From NCBI GenBank assembly GCA_037039925.1, contig JAXRKP010000063.1:507667-571666 (forward strand): 64,000 bases of DNA. Reading direction: 5' to 3'. How positions within the stretch are numbered: position 1 is the first letter of the stretch; each line of letters starts with the position of its first letter. The position numbers were made by a program, and so were the translations under genes. This DNA comes from Doris montereyensis. Its lineage: Eukaryota > Mollusca > Gastropoda > Nudibranchia > Dorididae. The notes beneath the pieces are model-generated. The model was not told the DNA's origin. It saw nothing but the letters and a program-made list of their open reading frames with translations, and did no database searches. Below are positions 28,801-41,479 of this stretch, in pieces.

Positions 28801-31800
28801 TATATATGTGTAAATTATTCACCTACCAGCTCCATCTTAATATGCACTCCAGTGTATTTTTTCTATGGGGAGAGTAAATATTGTACTCCCGTATAGGTTT
28901 AAAATTGTTGAGTGGATCTTGTTAATGGCTGTCTGAAGTTTTAAACCGTTTTTAAAACCTTCATGATGGTTTCCTTATAATTCAATAGCTATAATTAGAT
29001 AGTATTGACATGCTTGACCTTTTGATTAATTATGAAAGAGCAGATAATCCATGTTTTTGTTTGATAGCACTGTTTTTACTTATGATTTGATATTCTCAAT
29101 GTCTTTATATTCTTTTCTTGCACAGATTTGATGGTTTACTTCAAGACATTAGTTATGTTTTATTGCCACATGTAAAGAAAAGTAAGTGAATTTTCATTGA
29201 CTGTGTCTAAAATAGGCATGTCTGTTCTGTGCACATCTGTTGCGACTGATATTGCGTCTGTCAGATTATTTACTTCCTTAAAAGATTTAATTATCTTCAT
29301 TGTACTTTGATGATATGATTCACATTCAACAAGGAAATTGTTGGTCTTTTTTTCCCTCGAATGTTTGCATATATTATATGTTCATATTCTTTTAGTTTAT
29401 TGGAATGAACAAGACAAATTCTATAATCTTGCTTTTGATGAATACATTGCTTTCTGTTCCAGCCGTTCTAGTGTTCATAATTCAGTTCAATTTAATTTCT
29501 TTTTTTGACAGGTGAAATTGAAAGAGAGAAACAATTTTACAAGGAACTTTCAGGCCAGTTAGGTAAATATTAAGATTGCAATAATTATCTTTTAAATGAG
29601 AAATTGATGTGTAAATGAATTATGTCCCATTACCATGTTAGCTTTCAATAAAACTTTTAGTCTTGTGTTGTGAATGCAGTGGTCTTCACTTGAAAGGCTA
29701 GTCCTCGGGAGACGAAAAAGACGCCCTCTAAAGCGTAAACATGAGGTATAAACAAAATAATCATTAGTAATTGGTCAGGTCCTTAGGCCTAGAACTAATT
29801 GACTTAAAACAGAAGAGATGAGGATGTTTAAGAAAAAGGAGGAAGAATGAGGCAGTGTACATTTGTTGAAAATTGTATTCCCCTCTTCTTTTCCAACTGT
29901 TCACAAAACTAGGTATCTGTTACATCAAACAAATAGCCTATATTCAATTTTAATCCAGACCATGAGCAGTCCTTTATCAGTGAAAACATGCTTTTATTTC
30001 GCATTGGTTATAGCTTTGCCTTTGATCTGGTGAAGATTTTCCAATGGCGGTGACTGGTCTGCAAGTGTCGCGTGCCAATGCGAACCGTAGGTCTGTGTCA
30101 ATCACCTTGTTCATTTTGGTGTCTGGTGTCAACATCAAAGAGCTTGACACTGGCTTGGCAGAATCTGGCAGAGGTTCTAAACTTTCAAGATGATGTGTAT
30201 CTTCCAAATACATAGCTGCCAACCAGTACATAAAAACATATTAAATGCGTTATTTTAGCTTTGAGTCTACAAATCTGTATTTTCCTTGCGTAATTGACAA
30301 TAAGCTGTATTTTTTTTTAGAAACCCTAACGGCAGAAACAGAAATTGAGGTGAAAATCTGGAGACACCTTTCAGAGTTCACTAAACACCATCACATTTCA
30401 TGAGAACAGTAAAGATTTTGTTGTTATTTATCTTAAAGGGGTTAATTTAATTTAAAAAGCCTGTGTTTTCTGGAATATGATGGGCTGTCGTGCAAGTTAT
30501 AATTAGTTTGCATGGTCTGAGTCTGTTTTTTATTAAGTTGAAAAAGTTTGCAGCTCTTTAAATGGAGAGAAGTGTGGCACTGCCGATCTGAAATTGAATT
30601 TTCGTTTTGTTGTACTGAGTTTAGTAGACCATTTGGCCTTGTGACGAAAGAAAAACCAGCCTCTTAGCCTGACTGAAGCTTTTCAAGCAGCCTCTTAGAA
30701 ATAATAATTAAAGAGGAAAATTTTGACACACTGAAAAGCGATCTCTTAGGCGGAGACCATTGTATCACCATTATATATACAGTACATTCTTCATAACTTG
30801 TGGGTTTTGCTTTTTTGTAAAATATGTTCAATAAATATAAAGATTTGTTGAAAACCATCAATTAATTTTGCATTTTGCTTTGTTTTTTTTTATCTGCTTT
30901 GTAGACAACAGAGGAGAGAGTTGGCAGCAGAGGAAAAAATATCAAAGGCAGCACAATCCAGTTATCATGCTCCAGATTCTTATGCACTAAGCAGAGGGTT
31001 TTTTCCTCCCATTGCACTTTCTCTACAATACCTCAAGTCAGTAAAAAATGTTGCATTTTAAAAAAAGTTAAACTTTTATTAAAACTTCTTTTTTTTTTTT
31101 AAATAGAGTCAATGAGATAGAAGAAATTAACAACCCATTTTATCGCTTAAAGTTACCTGTTCTGTTTTTGGTACAGGAAATTTTTCTTTCAGTTCACACA
31201 GTAGTTTTGTTTAATAATATGACATGTCTTCTATATTTTCAAATTAGGTCCTTTATGAACTTTACCATGAATGTTTTGACTGTTAAATTATTTGACTGTA
31301 ATTTTTTCACATTTCAGGGGTTCGTCCAAACCTTCATATTGCTTGGTGAGTTGATGTCGTTGCGGGAGAACAAAATGTTGCAATGTTTTTTCTCAATCTG
31401 AAACATTTTTAATCATTTCTATCACTTTCTAAACTTTGATGTGAAGCACATCTCAGTAAGTGCTTTGTTTAAATCATTTAACATTTTATTTCTATCAAAA
31501 TTTATTACAGGCAATATGGTTTGTTTGGATAAGTCTCAAACTGTTCTTTAAATGGATTGTCTTTCTGGCATTTTTCTTCCTACAGTAAGGATGTGTAAAA
31601 TAACATAAGACATCTCATTTGTTTTCAAGCTTGGGGGATAAGATTAATGTGTATTCCTTAGACTGTTTACCTTGGGATCTTTTCACGTTCTCCATCATCA
31701 ATCACTGTATTTTATTCGTTGATTACATCTTTTAAAAAAAATTTAGAATGACATAACTGAGTGTGCATTTTAAAGGTTTTAAATGTTTTTTTTTAACGCT

Positions 31801-34800
31801 GCATAAATCTAAACAGAAATGTTGGAAAAAATCTGAATATTTGGGGAAATGACTACATGTCCTCAGGAAGTTTTTAGGACCATGTGGCGGGTGCAATATT
31901 AATGCTGGTACTACAAACATTACAGATTACATAGTATTATTGTGATAGAGTTAATGTTACTTTGAGTGGAACGAAATTATTTTGCTGTCTTGATTTGTTG
32001 GGGGGGGGGGGGGGGGGGGGCAGTTTTATCAAAATGGGACAAAACTCTTTTATTACACTACTGGATGGAACAGTTCATTCCCTTGACATTCATACCATAG
32101 CAAAGGCTCAATGTCGATTCTTTGATTTTATATCATTTTTTTTAGAAATGCTTAAACTTCAACACATCAGCTGTACCATAAAAACCGAAAATTTTGTCTA
32201 AAGTATATCAAGTTGGTACTCATTTTAATTATCTCAAAGTACGCTATCTGAAGAATCTACTTTTGATGAATTATTGTGAACATTATTTAAGATTGGCCGA
32301 ATATTACGGGGAAACATTCCTCGCACATGTTATAAGAAAAATACCACACGGACATGAGTGAAAGGGATCTGGAGCAGTTGAAATAGGGTCGACATGAATT
32401 ATTTGAAAGCCTCTCACGATTGTATGATGTTTCAAAGTATTATATTATTCTTTTATAAAGGATTTGGTTTTTTTTAAATACGATTTTCTCAAAATGTTAC
32501 TTTTTAAGGTGTACTTTTTTATTTATTGTCCGATTGCCCCCAAATTTGGTATATGTTTAAAAATTTCATCCTGTAGCTTTTCTCGATATCTCTTCAAATT
32601 TTTGCAAAACAAATTTTTTGTGATTAAATTTGCCAAAAATTGGAAAGGTTGCTATATGCATTTTCAAAAATTCATAAAATCAAAACCGTTTCATTTATCC
32701 AAAAAGGCTAGTGGGTGCGGCTAGATATTGAACCAAATAACGTATGTGCAAAGTTATAGCCAATTTTGTTTATAACTGAAAAAGCATATTTGAAATGAAG
32801 TTGATATTTTCGCAATGATAATCCAAGATGGCGGCATTCCCATGGCAACCATATGATATATAATTATTATTTTTTACCTTTTTTCAGCTAATTTAGACAT
32901 GCCAAGTACAATGGTAGTAGTTAAAATTGTCTATATCAAATAATAAAAAATAAAAAAACATGCTCAGGACCCACCCTCATACGATGTCGATGATTCCATA
33001 GCAACTAGTTTCCCACAATTTTATGATGTATATCCAAATAAATCTAGTTATATATGTTGATTCACGTGTTAAGATAGCTAACTTTTAAATGTTTTAAAAG
33101 TCAGCGCGTACATCTTCTTCTGTCACTATACAATGAATAGCACTAGTAAAAAACAGCCACGCAAAAGAGCTACCATCGATCTGGGAAAGAGCGCAATGCA
33201 TCATGGGACAGATTGGCAAGAGGAGCTAAACACCTCATTGATACATTAAAAAGAGGGGGGATTCTGGAGTGAAAATTTTCTGTTGTGTTTCTACTAATTT
33301 GACTCATATACATGTGTAATGGACATGGTGTGCTGAGTTGAAATTTCTCTGGGTTTTTTTTGTCGTGTCGCTTCCGGTTGCCATGCAAACGGCCGCCATC
33401 TTGGATTTTCAACAACTTTAATGTTGATAGGCTTTCGCATTTTTTATATTTTGAGAAATTTGTATTTGAATCTGTTTTTCTGTTATTTGAATGTTTTTCT
33501 CCCATAAACCTAAGAAAGGAGTAGGATAATACTTTGAAACGTCATAAAACTTTGGGAGGTTCTCAACTACTTCGTTTCAACTCTGTTTTAACTGCCTGAG
33601 CTCCTTTTTTACTAACAACTGGATGGTATCTTGTAATAACAGATATGCAGAATATGTCACATATTTTCGGGGCAATCTAAGGCAATATTCAAGACTTGTC
33701 AAAAGAATTGTTTTGGATAGGGTACATTGTGCTAATTAAAATGAGTACCAAACCAACTTGCAATACTTTAGACAACATTTTGGGCTTTTATAGTACAAGT
33801 ACAACTTTGTTGAAAGATAGGCCTGTATCATTTCCAAAACATTTGTATACATTCAAAGAATTTATGTGTTATTAATGTTATGGTATCAGTGTGAAGGGAA
33901 TGAACTGCTCTATCCGCTAATATAATAGACCACATTTGTCCCATTTGTTCAGATATTATATAAACTCCTATAGGTATACTCTATTCTTTGCTTTACTTTC
34001 TTTTTCCTTTTTTTGTTTTTCATTCATGACAATTGAAGAAATCATGTTTTTTAACCTTTACGATGTAGAGTTCTATAGTCGAAACTTCTGGTTGTCATTT
34101 GTATTGCCGACTTCGACTGTGGTCGAAACTTGACCAGCTCTACTAAAAAGGCTGAATATAAAATAAAACGAAGTAAATTGTTATGAAGAGTAGTTTCCCG
34201 TCCATCCCGTAATAGTCTACCGCTACTGCGATTTTTTTCCCATTCAAGATTAGCTGATTTGACCTGGATCTGACCTATTTTTCCGACTTGTTTACACTGG
34301 CTACATTGTGGATTTCGATGTTGAACAGATTATGCACCATTATATATCTGATTCTGACGAGGTTAGAGTTGAAGATAGTGATGATCCATGGTACAGCGAA
34401 TATGATAGAAGTGTTGAAGAGCTTATTGACTCTAGTGACAACGAAGTGTATGAGGTTCTTCGGGGAAAGAGCACAAAGTAAAACGAGGGCGTGGCACTGT
34501 TGACGCTAGTGCCTAGCACTGGGAATGTTTGAAACTTAGAGACATATATGACACACAACCACAGAAAACACAAGAATAGAAGACTTACTGCGACAGGATA
34601 GCTCAGCAAAATAAAAATTTTAATTCTTGACTGTTTTCGTGTCATTTTGTGTATTTTTTCTTAATAATTGCATGTTTTTGCGTTTGTCATGCAACATGAA
34701 AAATTGTATTTTTTTCACATTATTGTCCAATTCTTGCCTTTTCTTTGTCTTCCTCATACTACAATACAACCCATAAATGCTGACTAGCCCATAATATGTT

Positions 34801-37800
34801 TCACAATGGTGTATTTTGTGACCATAAACACATTTTCACTGAGATATGACCAAAAAACATAAATTGTCAAATTCCAAGATGGCTGCCATAATCACATGAC
34901 CTCATTTGCATACTTTGAATAGTTATTCGTGTAGCATAATATACCATTAACATGTCCTGAAAGTTTCAATTGAATATTTATTGTAGTTGAGAAATGACAA
35001 TTTTTTTCCTGATGTGAGTCATTTCTAAGAATTTCAGCCGAAATGCATGGCAATGGTAAAGACATCCGGTGTAAAATGGGTGGCAACAAAAGGGTTATAT
35101 GTCTATCCTCCTATTAGAGGAATTTGTGTTTGTAAAATCATCTCATTTTGTCATTTTCCTCTTCAGGAGAAGCAATTTGTTAGCACAACAGGAGGAGCAA
35201 CCGTAAAAAGTGTGTCACTTTTTATCCGAAAAAAATTAAATGTTGAAGACTCATGCAAGGTAAACATTTTTCTGTTATGATTTATCATGTAAAAATTTCA
35301 TATCATCATCATGCACGAAGCTAATAACTCAGCTTTTAAATTAAAACTGAGCAATTGCTTTCAATAATGACTTTGGTTCACTCATTTTAAAGAAAGTGAT
35401 TGAATATTATAATTCCTTTTGGGACCCATTTTTCCCCCAAAGAACAACAACAATGGACCTAGAAAACATGGGATGCGAACCCATAACCTCATAGTTTCAG
35501 CTGTCTACCATTTGACCTCCAATGACACATTCTCAAAATAATGAATGCGTACAATTCAAAAGAGTTAAATAGGCGTACAAAGATGTGTTTGCATCAAGAA
35601 AAGGAAAAGATAGCATGTACTCGTGTACATGTTTTCTCTGACCCTTTCTAATTTGGACAATATGAACAGAATAAAAATATAAATTATGAGAGCTGTTTAT
35701 TCATGCCATTATGTAGCTGTGTTGTGTGGCATCGGTGGCCGAGCGGTTTGGCCGCTGGACTGAGGATCATGAGGTCCGGGTTCGGATCGTAGCAAAGCTA
35801 GGTCCGACTTTGTGTTCCTTGGGAAAGACACTTAAGATGCATTTTTCCCACTGTACCCAGGTGCAAATGGGCACAAGCACTAGCTTGGGAGTAAAAATCT
35901 GCGTCAAGACTAGCGTCCTGTCCAAGAGGTGATTATTATCACCTGTTCCGCTTCACGCTATTGTAGTTTGACTCTATGGGTAGTAACAGCCTGAAAGAAT
36001 CTTTTTATGTTGCGGTGTTACATTCTAGTGTAAGTAAAATAATGTTCCTCCAAGGCCATTTCGGCCCATAGAGCCGGAGCTTTTCCCGGTTACTATAACA
36101 TGAAGCGGAACAGGGATAATAACCACCTCCTGGGCAGGATGCTAGTATGACTCTGGTTTTTACTTCTAATTTTTACAAGCTAGTACTTGTGCCCATTTGC
36201 ACCTGGGTCGACGGGGAACGATGCTAGTTAAGTGTTTTTCCCAAAGAACACAACGTTGGACCAGGCTGCTAGATTCGAACCTCATGATCCCAAGTCTAGC
36301 AGCCTTACCGTTTGGCCACCGACGCCACACGTTGTAATGTAAGCTTCTAGTTGTAGCAAAACCTTGTGACATGCTGTAGACACTGTCATTCAATCAATCT
36401 CATTCCTTTTTTTTAAAAATTAATAGAATTTGGTGTCGAAGAGGTGATATGACTTTGTTTAAGTTCCTTTGACTTATTATATTTTTCTGCTATGTCAACA
36501 AACAGGTGGACCTTTACTGCCCTTGCACATCTGGTTTTATCTTTCTAAGTAACACTCACACTTTAAAGGTGGTTAAAGATCTCTACTGTCATGACACGGT
36601 AAGAGTTGTCTGTTTTTAATTACTTTAGATGTTCAATCGTATTTATGCAGAATTGAAAAGCAAGAGAGGGGGTGTGAAAGGTGTCTACTTTTCTTGTTCT
36701 GTAATGTGTTGTGAAGTGTCAAGTTATATGATATTGTAATTATATTTTATAAACTTAATATATAGTATTATGCTGAGCCATTGCCTTTTAATGACCTCAT
36801 GCTCAAATGGGAGTGGTAATGATTTCATCACACTAGTTTTATACAGTAAACAACGCTTAAACCAAAACAATTGATAAACTGGGGATAACAAAATCCAGAT
36901 TCTCCGAATTTTTTTCTCTTCGTTATTAAAAGTATGATAAACTGAAATGACTACTTCAAAACCAAAGGAATCTTGCTTTGTCCATGGAACAGACTAAGAG
37001 TAGAGAGAGTAGGTAAGCAGCTTCTATTGTGATGTGAAAGATAAACTCAACTGTCTTTACTGTGATTGGCCAGCTGATGGCTTACCAACAGTTTAAGGCC
37101 AAGGCTAGACAGAAACACATTTCTCTGACTCGCATATCAACATTTTACAGCAAGCTCATTGTCATGTGTGCTCCAGTTCCTTTACTTGTTGTGCTGGTTG
37201 ATTTTTGTGTTAATATTGACAATGTCTGAAAGGAAACATAAAACGCCTGTTTAAGCAGCAGTTACTTAAAGATGCTGGTGAGAAAAAACAATCAAAGAAT
37301 GAGATATGGCATTAGGAATGTTGCATTGTTTACAATCATCGCCACAGGGAGCAGATAAAGCTGAAAGCAGCCCATTTTTCCAATCTTTTACTTGTATAAG
37401 AATGATGAAGACATACAATTATATACTATGAAGGTATTGAAACACTCCTGCATGCATGATTCAAACAAGCAAGAAAATGAAATCAGCCCAAAAAACAAAA
37501 ACTAAAAAATCAAATCTAGGCTAAGTTGCCTCATGTCACACCAGTGCACAAGACTCGTGACAGACAATCAGCTGTTTTTTTATTTCCATTTTGCATGAAT
37601 GTTATCCTGATTATATGAACGTTTTTTCGTGTTGAAGATATGCTTCAAGACGTAAATGATGTGATCAGAGGTATTAGAGCTAGTGTTTTCTACTGTTACT
37701 CTTCATATAGCTATTGTTTTATTGTAAAATATAGTTCGTCCCACATACTTATGATCAACAATTTTATCAGTGTCAGTATTCGCATATTTGACACTCACTG

Positions 37801-38422
37801 TTTTGACATTCAACATGACTTAATCAATGTGAAACTTCATGAAAATGAAAAGTAGAAGTAAAATAATAAAATTAATTCAGTTTCAATCAAGAAAAACTTG
37901 TTATTCAGATAATGTATCAAATAATTTTGATAGGAATTTTTGAAAAGACCATGTGGAATGTCATGAAATTCTTTAGGATTTTCGTGTTGCTGGGGACATT
38001 ATGAGCTTTGATTTTATGCCAAAGTAAACATTAATGTTAATAGTATTATAGTTATAGGGGAAACAAAAGTAATACATGTACTCACAAAGGAGAAAACAAC
38101 AGAATAAAACAGATTGATTAAAGTTTTTTAAACAGATAAATAAGGAGATTGATTAATTTTGACCTAAAGAGAATACACATGAGCCACCAGTATGATTTGG
38201 CTGAGTTCTGCTGTCTTCGGATTGTTTGTTTTTTACAATTACTTATTTACAGTTATATTTTATTTAAGGTTAATATTATAAATAAATAGACGGGCAACAC
38301 TTTTAATAAAATCTCATTGTATTGAATTTTCTTATGAAAATTATGTCGTCTGTTCATCATGAAGTTTTTATTTCTTTTTACAGGACATTCTTCAACTTAG
38401 ATATGACATAAGTGAACAATAA
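25889..38422 (+). CDS. Polycomb group RING finger protein, PCGF6-like, split gene
   Basis: PCGF proteins pair with RING1/RNF2 in PRC1 to ubiquitinate histone H2A. Coding exons: 25889-26075, 28179-28275, 29126-29181, 29512-29562, 30905-31040, 31107-31151 (end uncertain), 35167-35259, 36506-36598 and 38384-38422 (TAA at 38420). The acceptor tctctag at 25877 precedes the ATG. The RING finger is split by intron 1: [16 protein letters not shown] | [15 protein letters not shown]. Then come [20 protein letters not shown], a helical linker ([12 protein letters not shown]), and a C-terminal RAWUL-type domain ([20 protein letters not shown] | [13 protein letters not shown]). The spacing and the RAWUL start resemble PCGF6 more than PCGF1/5, judged from memory. 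Joins exon 4-5, 5-6 and 6-7 are out of phase as written. The length is about 266 residues. The symbol is left blank because the paralogue was not proven by tree. Confidence 0.85.
26940..27310 (+). repeat. Fragment related to foldback family F core
   Basis: GGTTGCCATAGAAATGG, CCGCCATCTTGGATTTT and the following 'tctcctcccatagttatgaataaaat' and 'aaaaagtttacaat' words resemble the interior of elements at 32020 and 42720. It sits in PCGF intron 1; the ends are not defined. Confidence 0.5.
28698..28867. repeat. Recent tandem duplication, 90-bp period
   Basis: About 80 bp (TACTAAATTTTGGTATATAT ... GTGTATTTTTTCTATG) are repeated without a difference, at about 28698-28777 and 28788-28867. The two units are joined by a short ATATA spacer in PCGF intron 2. 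Confidence 0.95.
32000..32020. repeat. G21 homopolymer
   Basis: Twenty-one consecutive G in a PCGF intron, directly beside the left end of the foldback element. Its length is likely to be unreliable in any assembly. Confidence 0.95.
32020..33955. mobile_element. 1.9-kb foldback element family F, two-armed copy
   Basis: The left arm (about 32020-32460) and right arm (about 33480-33955) are diverged inverted repeats of about 450 bp. Examples are 'aaaatgggacaaa'..'cagttcattccctt' at the left against 'aagggaatgaactg'..'tttgtcccatttg' at the right, and 'caagttggtactcattttaa' against 'ttaaaatgagtacc'. It lies in the PCGF intron between exons 6 and 7. No transposase frame was found. Confidence 0.75.
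34260..34485 (+). pseudogene. Acidic peptide fragment, possibly transposase N-terminus
   Basis: A frame from about 34312 reads [20 protein letters not shown] then [20 protein letters not shown], ending at TAA 34479-34481. Its acidic composition resembles N-termini of PiggyBac-type transposases, but no catalytic domain follows. It may be chance; it lies in a PCGF intron. Confidence 0.25.
35713..36010 (+). repeat. tRNA-derived SINE, family A (best-preserved head)
   Basis: The A box is TGGCCGAGCGGTTTGG (35734 on) and the B box is GGTTCGGATC (about 35779). The family body TTGTGTTCCTTGGGAAAGAC..CCCAGGTGCAAATGG..GGTGATTATTATCACCTG..CCGCTTCACG follows. There is no acceptor-stem pairing. It lies in the PCGF intron between exons 7 and 8, in sense orientation. 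Confidence 0.8.
36048..36333 (-). repeat. tRNA-derived SINE, family A, inverted partner
   Basis: The same family in opposite orientation about 40 bp from the preceding copy: GGCCATTTCGGCCCATAGAG at the start and GGCCACCGACGCCAC at the head end. Together the two can pair into a duplex of about 250 bp in the PCGF pre-mRNA. Confidence 0.8.
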
Positions 38423-40169
38423 TGATGGATGTCCCATTTCCAAGTGTTCCAGGAGACAGAAGTGTTGACCAAAAAATTATAGATCTAATTCTAATGTTTT
38501 CAAGTCTGAGACTGCGTTCAGTCAATGACCCTGTTGCATCCTTTTATCGATTTTACTGTTAGTCTTTCAACAAGTATTTTATCCATTGTGTACAGTTTTC
38601 AACAAACAGAAATATTATTTATGAAAGTGTATCAGTGTTATAAGGACCAAGAGTGTGAGAGGAAGGATGTATTTTCCAAAGGAATTGAAAGAAGTGAAGT
38701 TTTGATGTACAGTGATATCAAATTAAGTAATTACTTAAGAATGTATTGTCTTTCAAATGTCATCATCTAATAGATGTGCAGATTAAATAGAAGGATGTAG
38801 TGTATATTTCTATTTTGGAAAAGGAGGGTTTTCCTTATTTTTCTGTTCTTTCTTCTATTAGCATGAGAGCTCCAGATTGTAGTTTCCAAATCTTTCTTTG
38901 ATTTTTGGCATCTATTTTTTTAAAGTTCCAAGAAGAATGATGGTTTGTTGAGGTAAAATGTTAAAGTCCATTATTTAGATTATCACATATTGATAGGAAA
39001 GTCTAGTTTAGAATTACTGACACAGTTTTTAGGAGTGACACTTAAACTTAGGCAGGGGCAGTTTCAAGTGAAACATTTTGAGTCTGTTGATTTCATTTAA
39101 AAATGATTTGATGACGAATACACAAAAAATGTTTCACTTCGGGTCACTGTTTGCTTTTTTGTGAAAAGCATGAAAAAATGAGGGCATGTTACCAATGAAA
39201 AATTGAAGATAAGCTTTTGCTTTTGGAGATTTTCAGCTTTAATCAGATGGGTTGTGTCCAGTGTTTGCATAATAATGATAACTAGAATTACAATTGATAA
39301 ATCGTCATGCAAGACATACTACACAGCGTTGAATTCCTGTAACAAAAAGTCCCTCTTAGTTAAGACACACTACACAGCGTTGAATTCCTGTAACAAAACG
39401 TCCCTCTTAGTTGTGGCTGGCAAAACTCATTAATTACCCACGTGCTTACCCATCAGGGGTCAAGTACGGTCAGCTGGATTCCCGGGTAGCTGATCACCCC
39501 ATTGAGATTTTTATAGAAAATTACACTATTTTATCTCGCTATAACAGCGCATCTCTCATACCGATTGTCTCAGTCTTTGTTTCTACCATACTATCAGCGT
39601 CTTGTCTGTTCTCTGTGAAAGTATCATTTCTCTTGGATTTAACTTTTCTGGAAAAAAGCAGTTTTAATATGTATGTATACTTCTCGTTTTTTTTGCTTTG
39701 GTCATTATATTTTATCTAAAAAAACTATGCGAACATAGTTAATGAAAATAAGTTTATTTCAAAGCTTGGTTATCGCACTTCACTCTGTGACCCAGGTGCA
39801 CCGCGTCAGCCAACTAAGAGGGGCGAGTTTTGTACGCTGTGACTACTACATATAGCCTGTTACGCTCAGATTTGCTGAATATGAAGTTAATGAAAATGAG
39901 ACTAAAGATTTCTTCTTGTATTAAGCAAAGGGTGAGTGATCCATTGCCAACATTACACACGCACATTACTAATATACAGTGTCTAGACACACAGTATGTT
40001 TTGCTCTTTACTTTGAGTATAATGTTATTACATGTAACTGTATGTTTGCAAGAACACCTAGTGGTAGTAAGAGTTGTGAGGTGTTTTGCTTTTCCCTCTG
40101 GTAAGTTCAAGGTTTGGGTTATGCTGGTTTTATCCGAAATGGGCCTTTTGGGGAACAAATTGTTTCCGA
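38423..40169. other. PCGF 3' UTR and intergenic sequence
   Basis: The beginning should be 3' UTR of the PCGF gene; no polyadenylation signal stands out with certainty. There is a tandem duplication at 39317-39414. The two long opposite-strand frames at 39814-40183 overlap each other and show no domain. Confidence 0.45.
39317..39414. repeat. Tandem duplication, about 51-bp unit
   Basis: ACTACACAGCGTTGAATTCC then TGTAACAAAA(A/C)GTCCCTC occurs twice. The second unit resembles, in inverted form, the sequence at about 39803-39836 (CCAACTAAGAGGGGCGAG), hinting at a decayed inverted-repeat element between them. Confidence 0.85.
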
Positions 40170-40585
40170 CTAGAGTGGTGTAATGTCAACATGGCTATAA
40201 CATCAGTACAGCTGCTCAGTTCTGTTTGATATGTTTGATAGAAATCCTCTATATTTCAATGAAAGCTCTCATTTCAATAAAAAATAAACGGTTGTTCCAT
40301 ACAATAACTATCAAGTATCTGTTGTGTACGTATTCTGTCTAATTTGAGTGGTTGCTTTGCTATTAATTGTAGCTACGTTAATGTTACAATGATTGTGTTG
40401 ATATTATAAGGGACATTTGGGACTTTCTTTGGCATCAACCAATCAAAATGCAGTTTTTACAAATGGACTATTTTTAGATATCTTCCAACACCATAGGATG
40501 ATTTATTGACACAAATAGGTTCCTTTCTTTATATGACCTTCACTTCAGGTCCTTAGATAGTTGAGTTGATGTTACACCACTCTAG
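40170..40585. mobile_element. MITE with CTAGAGTGGTGTAA inverted ends
   Basis: The left end, CTAGAGTGGTGTAATGTCAAC, is mirrored at the right by GTTGATGTTACACCACTCTAG. It is about 416 bp long with no coding frame. The interior shares GCATCAACCAATCAAAATGC with 19100-19300. Confidence 0.7.
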
Positions 40586-41395
40586 AGGTAAAGTTTAGAA
40601 TATGTGGGGAAATTTATTCTGAAAAAATTGGGACTTGGCAAATGCCGGGCTTATTTTATACTTATGGACGGCGAGAGCACAGGATGGTTATTAAAAAATG
40701 ATGTTGAGTTGTTTAAAAGTTTTCATTGATTCATTTATTCTGAAGTTGCTTTAAATTGAGTGTTAACATTAATATGCGTATTGAATACATTGATTGGCTC
40801 TTTTCTCGTGATAATTGTTTGCATCGCATGAAAATTAAAAGTTTCTAAAAGGAACAGAAAGACGGCAGAAATAAAGCTACTAAAGATAGTTTTGATTTCA
40901 GAAATTTCCCGAAACTCCACTGTCACTCAGAAGACGGCGACTTGAGTTAAGGAATGAGCCTGCTACATCAAAATGATTCACTGCTACTAGTACTAGCATT
41001 TTATCTAGCATTATGACATATTTACAAAATAAAAGGCCATAATAGCACGATTAATTACGCTGTTTTAGGCTGACCTTAAGTCATGCTAAGTCTATAGATC
41101 ATACCAGTACCAGTGTTACTATCAGACATATCATTATCAGTAGTACGGCAAATTATTATTTGCACTGATATTTAGTACTGACCGGTATAATTTGAGGTTG
41201 CAGATTTAACTTCAATCATCCGATCTAGGAGTGACAGGAAAAGTGCTTTTGATTTTCACTTTCACTTTCACCCAACTTACCGGTGATCATGTTTTGCATT
41301 CTCATCCATACACTTAACGGTGTAGATCTACCCCATGTTTCACATGGTCAAAAAATCAATATATTATTCTTATCTGTAAAACTGGGGTGACACAG

Positions 41396-41458
41396 TGACC
41401 AAAGGGTCATAGTACATGTACAAAAAGTGACCAAAGGGTCATAGTACATGTACAAAAA
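41396..41458. repeat. Tandem duplication, about 31-bp unit
   Basis: GTGACCAAAGGGTCATAGTA plus CATGTACAAAAA is repeated twice back to back. Confidence 0.9.
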
Positions 41459-41479
41459 CTGGAAGCGATAGAGAGAGTG

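Noticed and set aside
35733..35800. Possible tRNA gene
   Set aside because: A and B boxes are present, but no acceptor stem pairs and the downstream body is shared with seven other loci, so it is a SINE head. The same holds for 2740-2760 and 60541-60625.
25889..38422. Assignment to PCGF1 or PCGF5
   Set aside because: The RING and linker could fit several paralogues, but the VSGEATIG-like start of the RAWUL domain ([11 protein letters not shown]) and spacing fit PCGF6 better. A phylogeny is needed, so no symbol was given.
39814..40183. Pair of long overlapping frames on opposite strands
   Set aside because: Neither has recognisable motifs or splice context; mutual overlap suggests a stop-poor stretch by chance.
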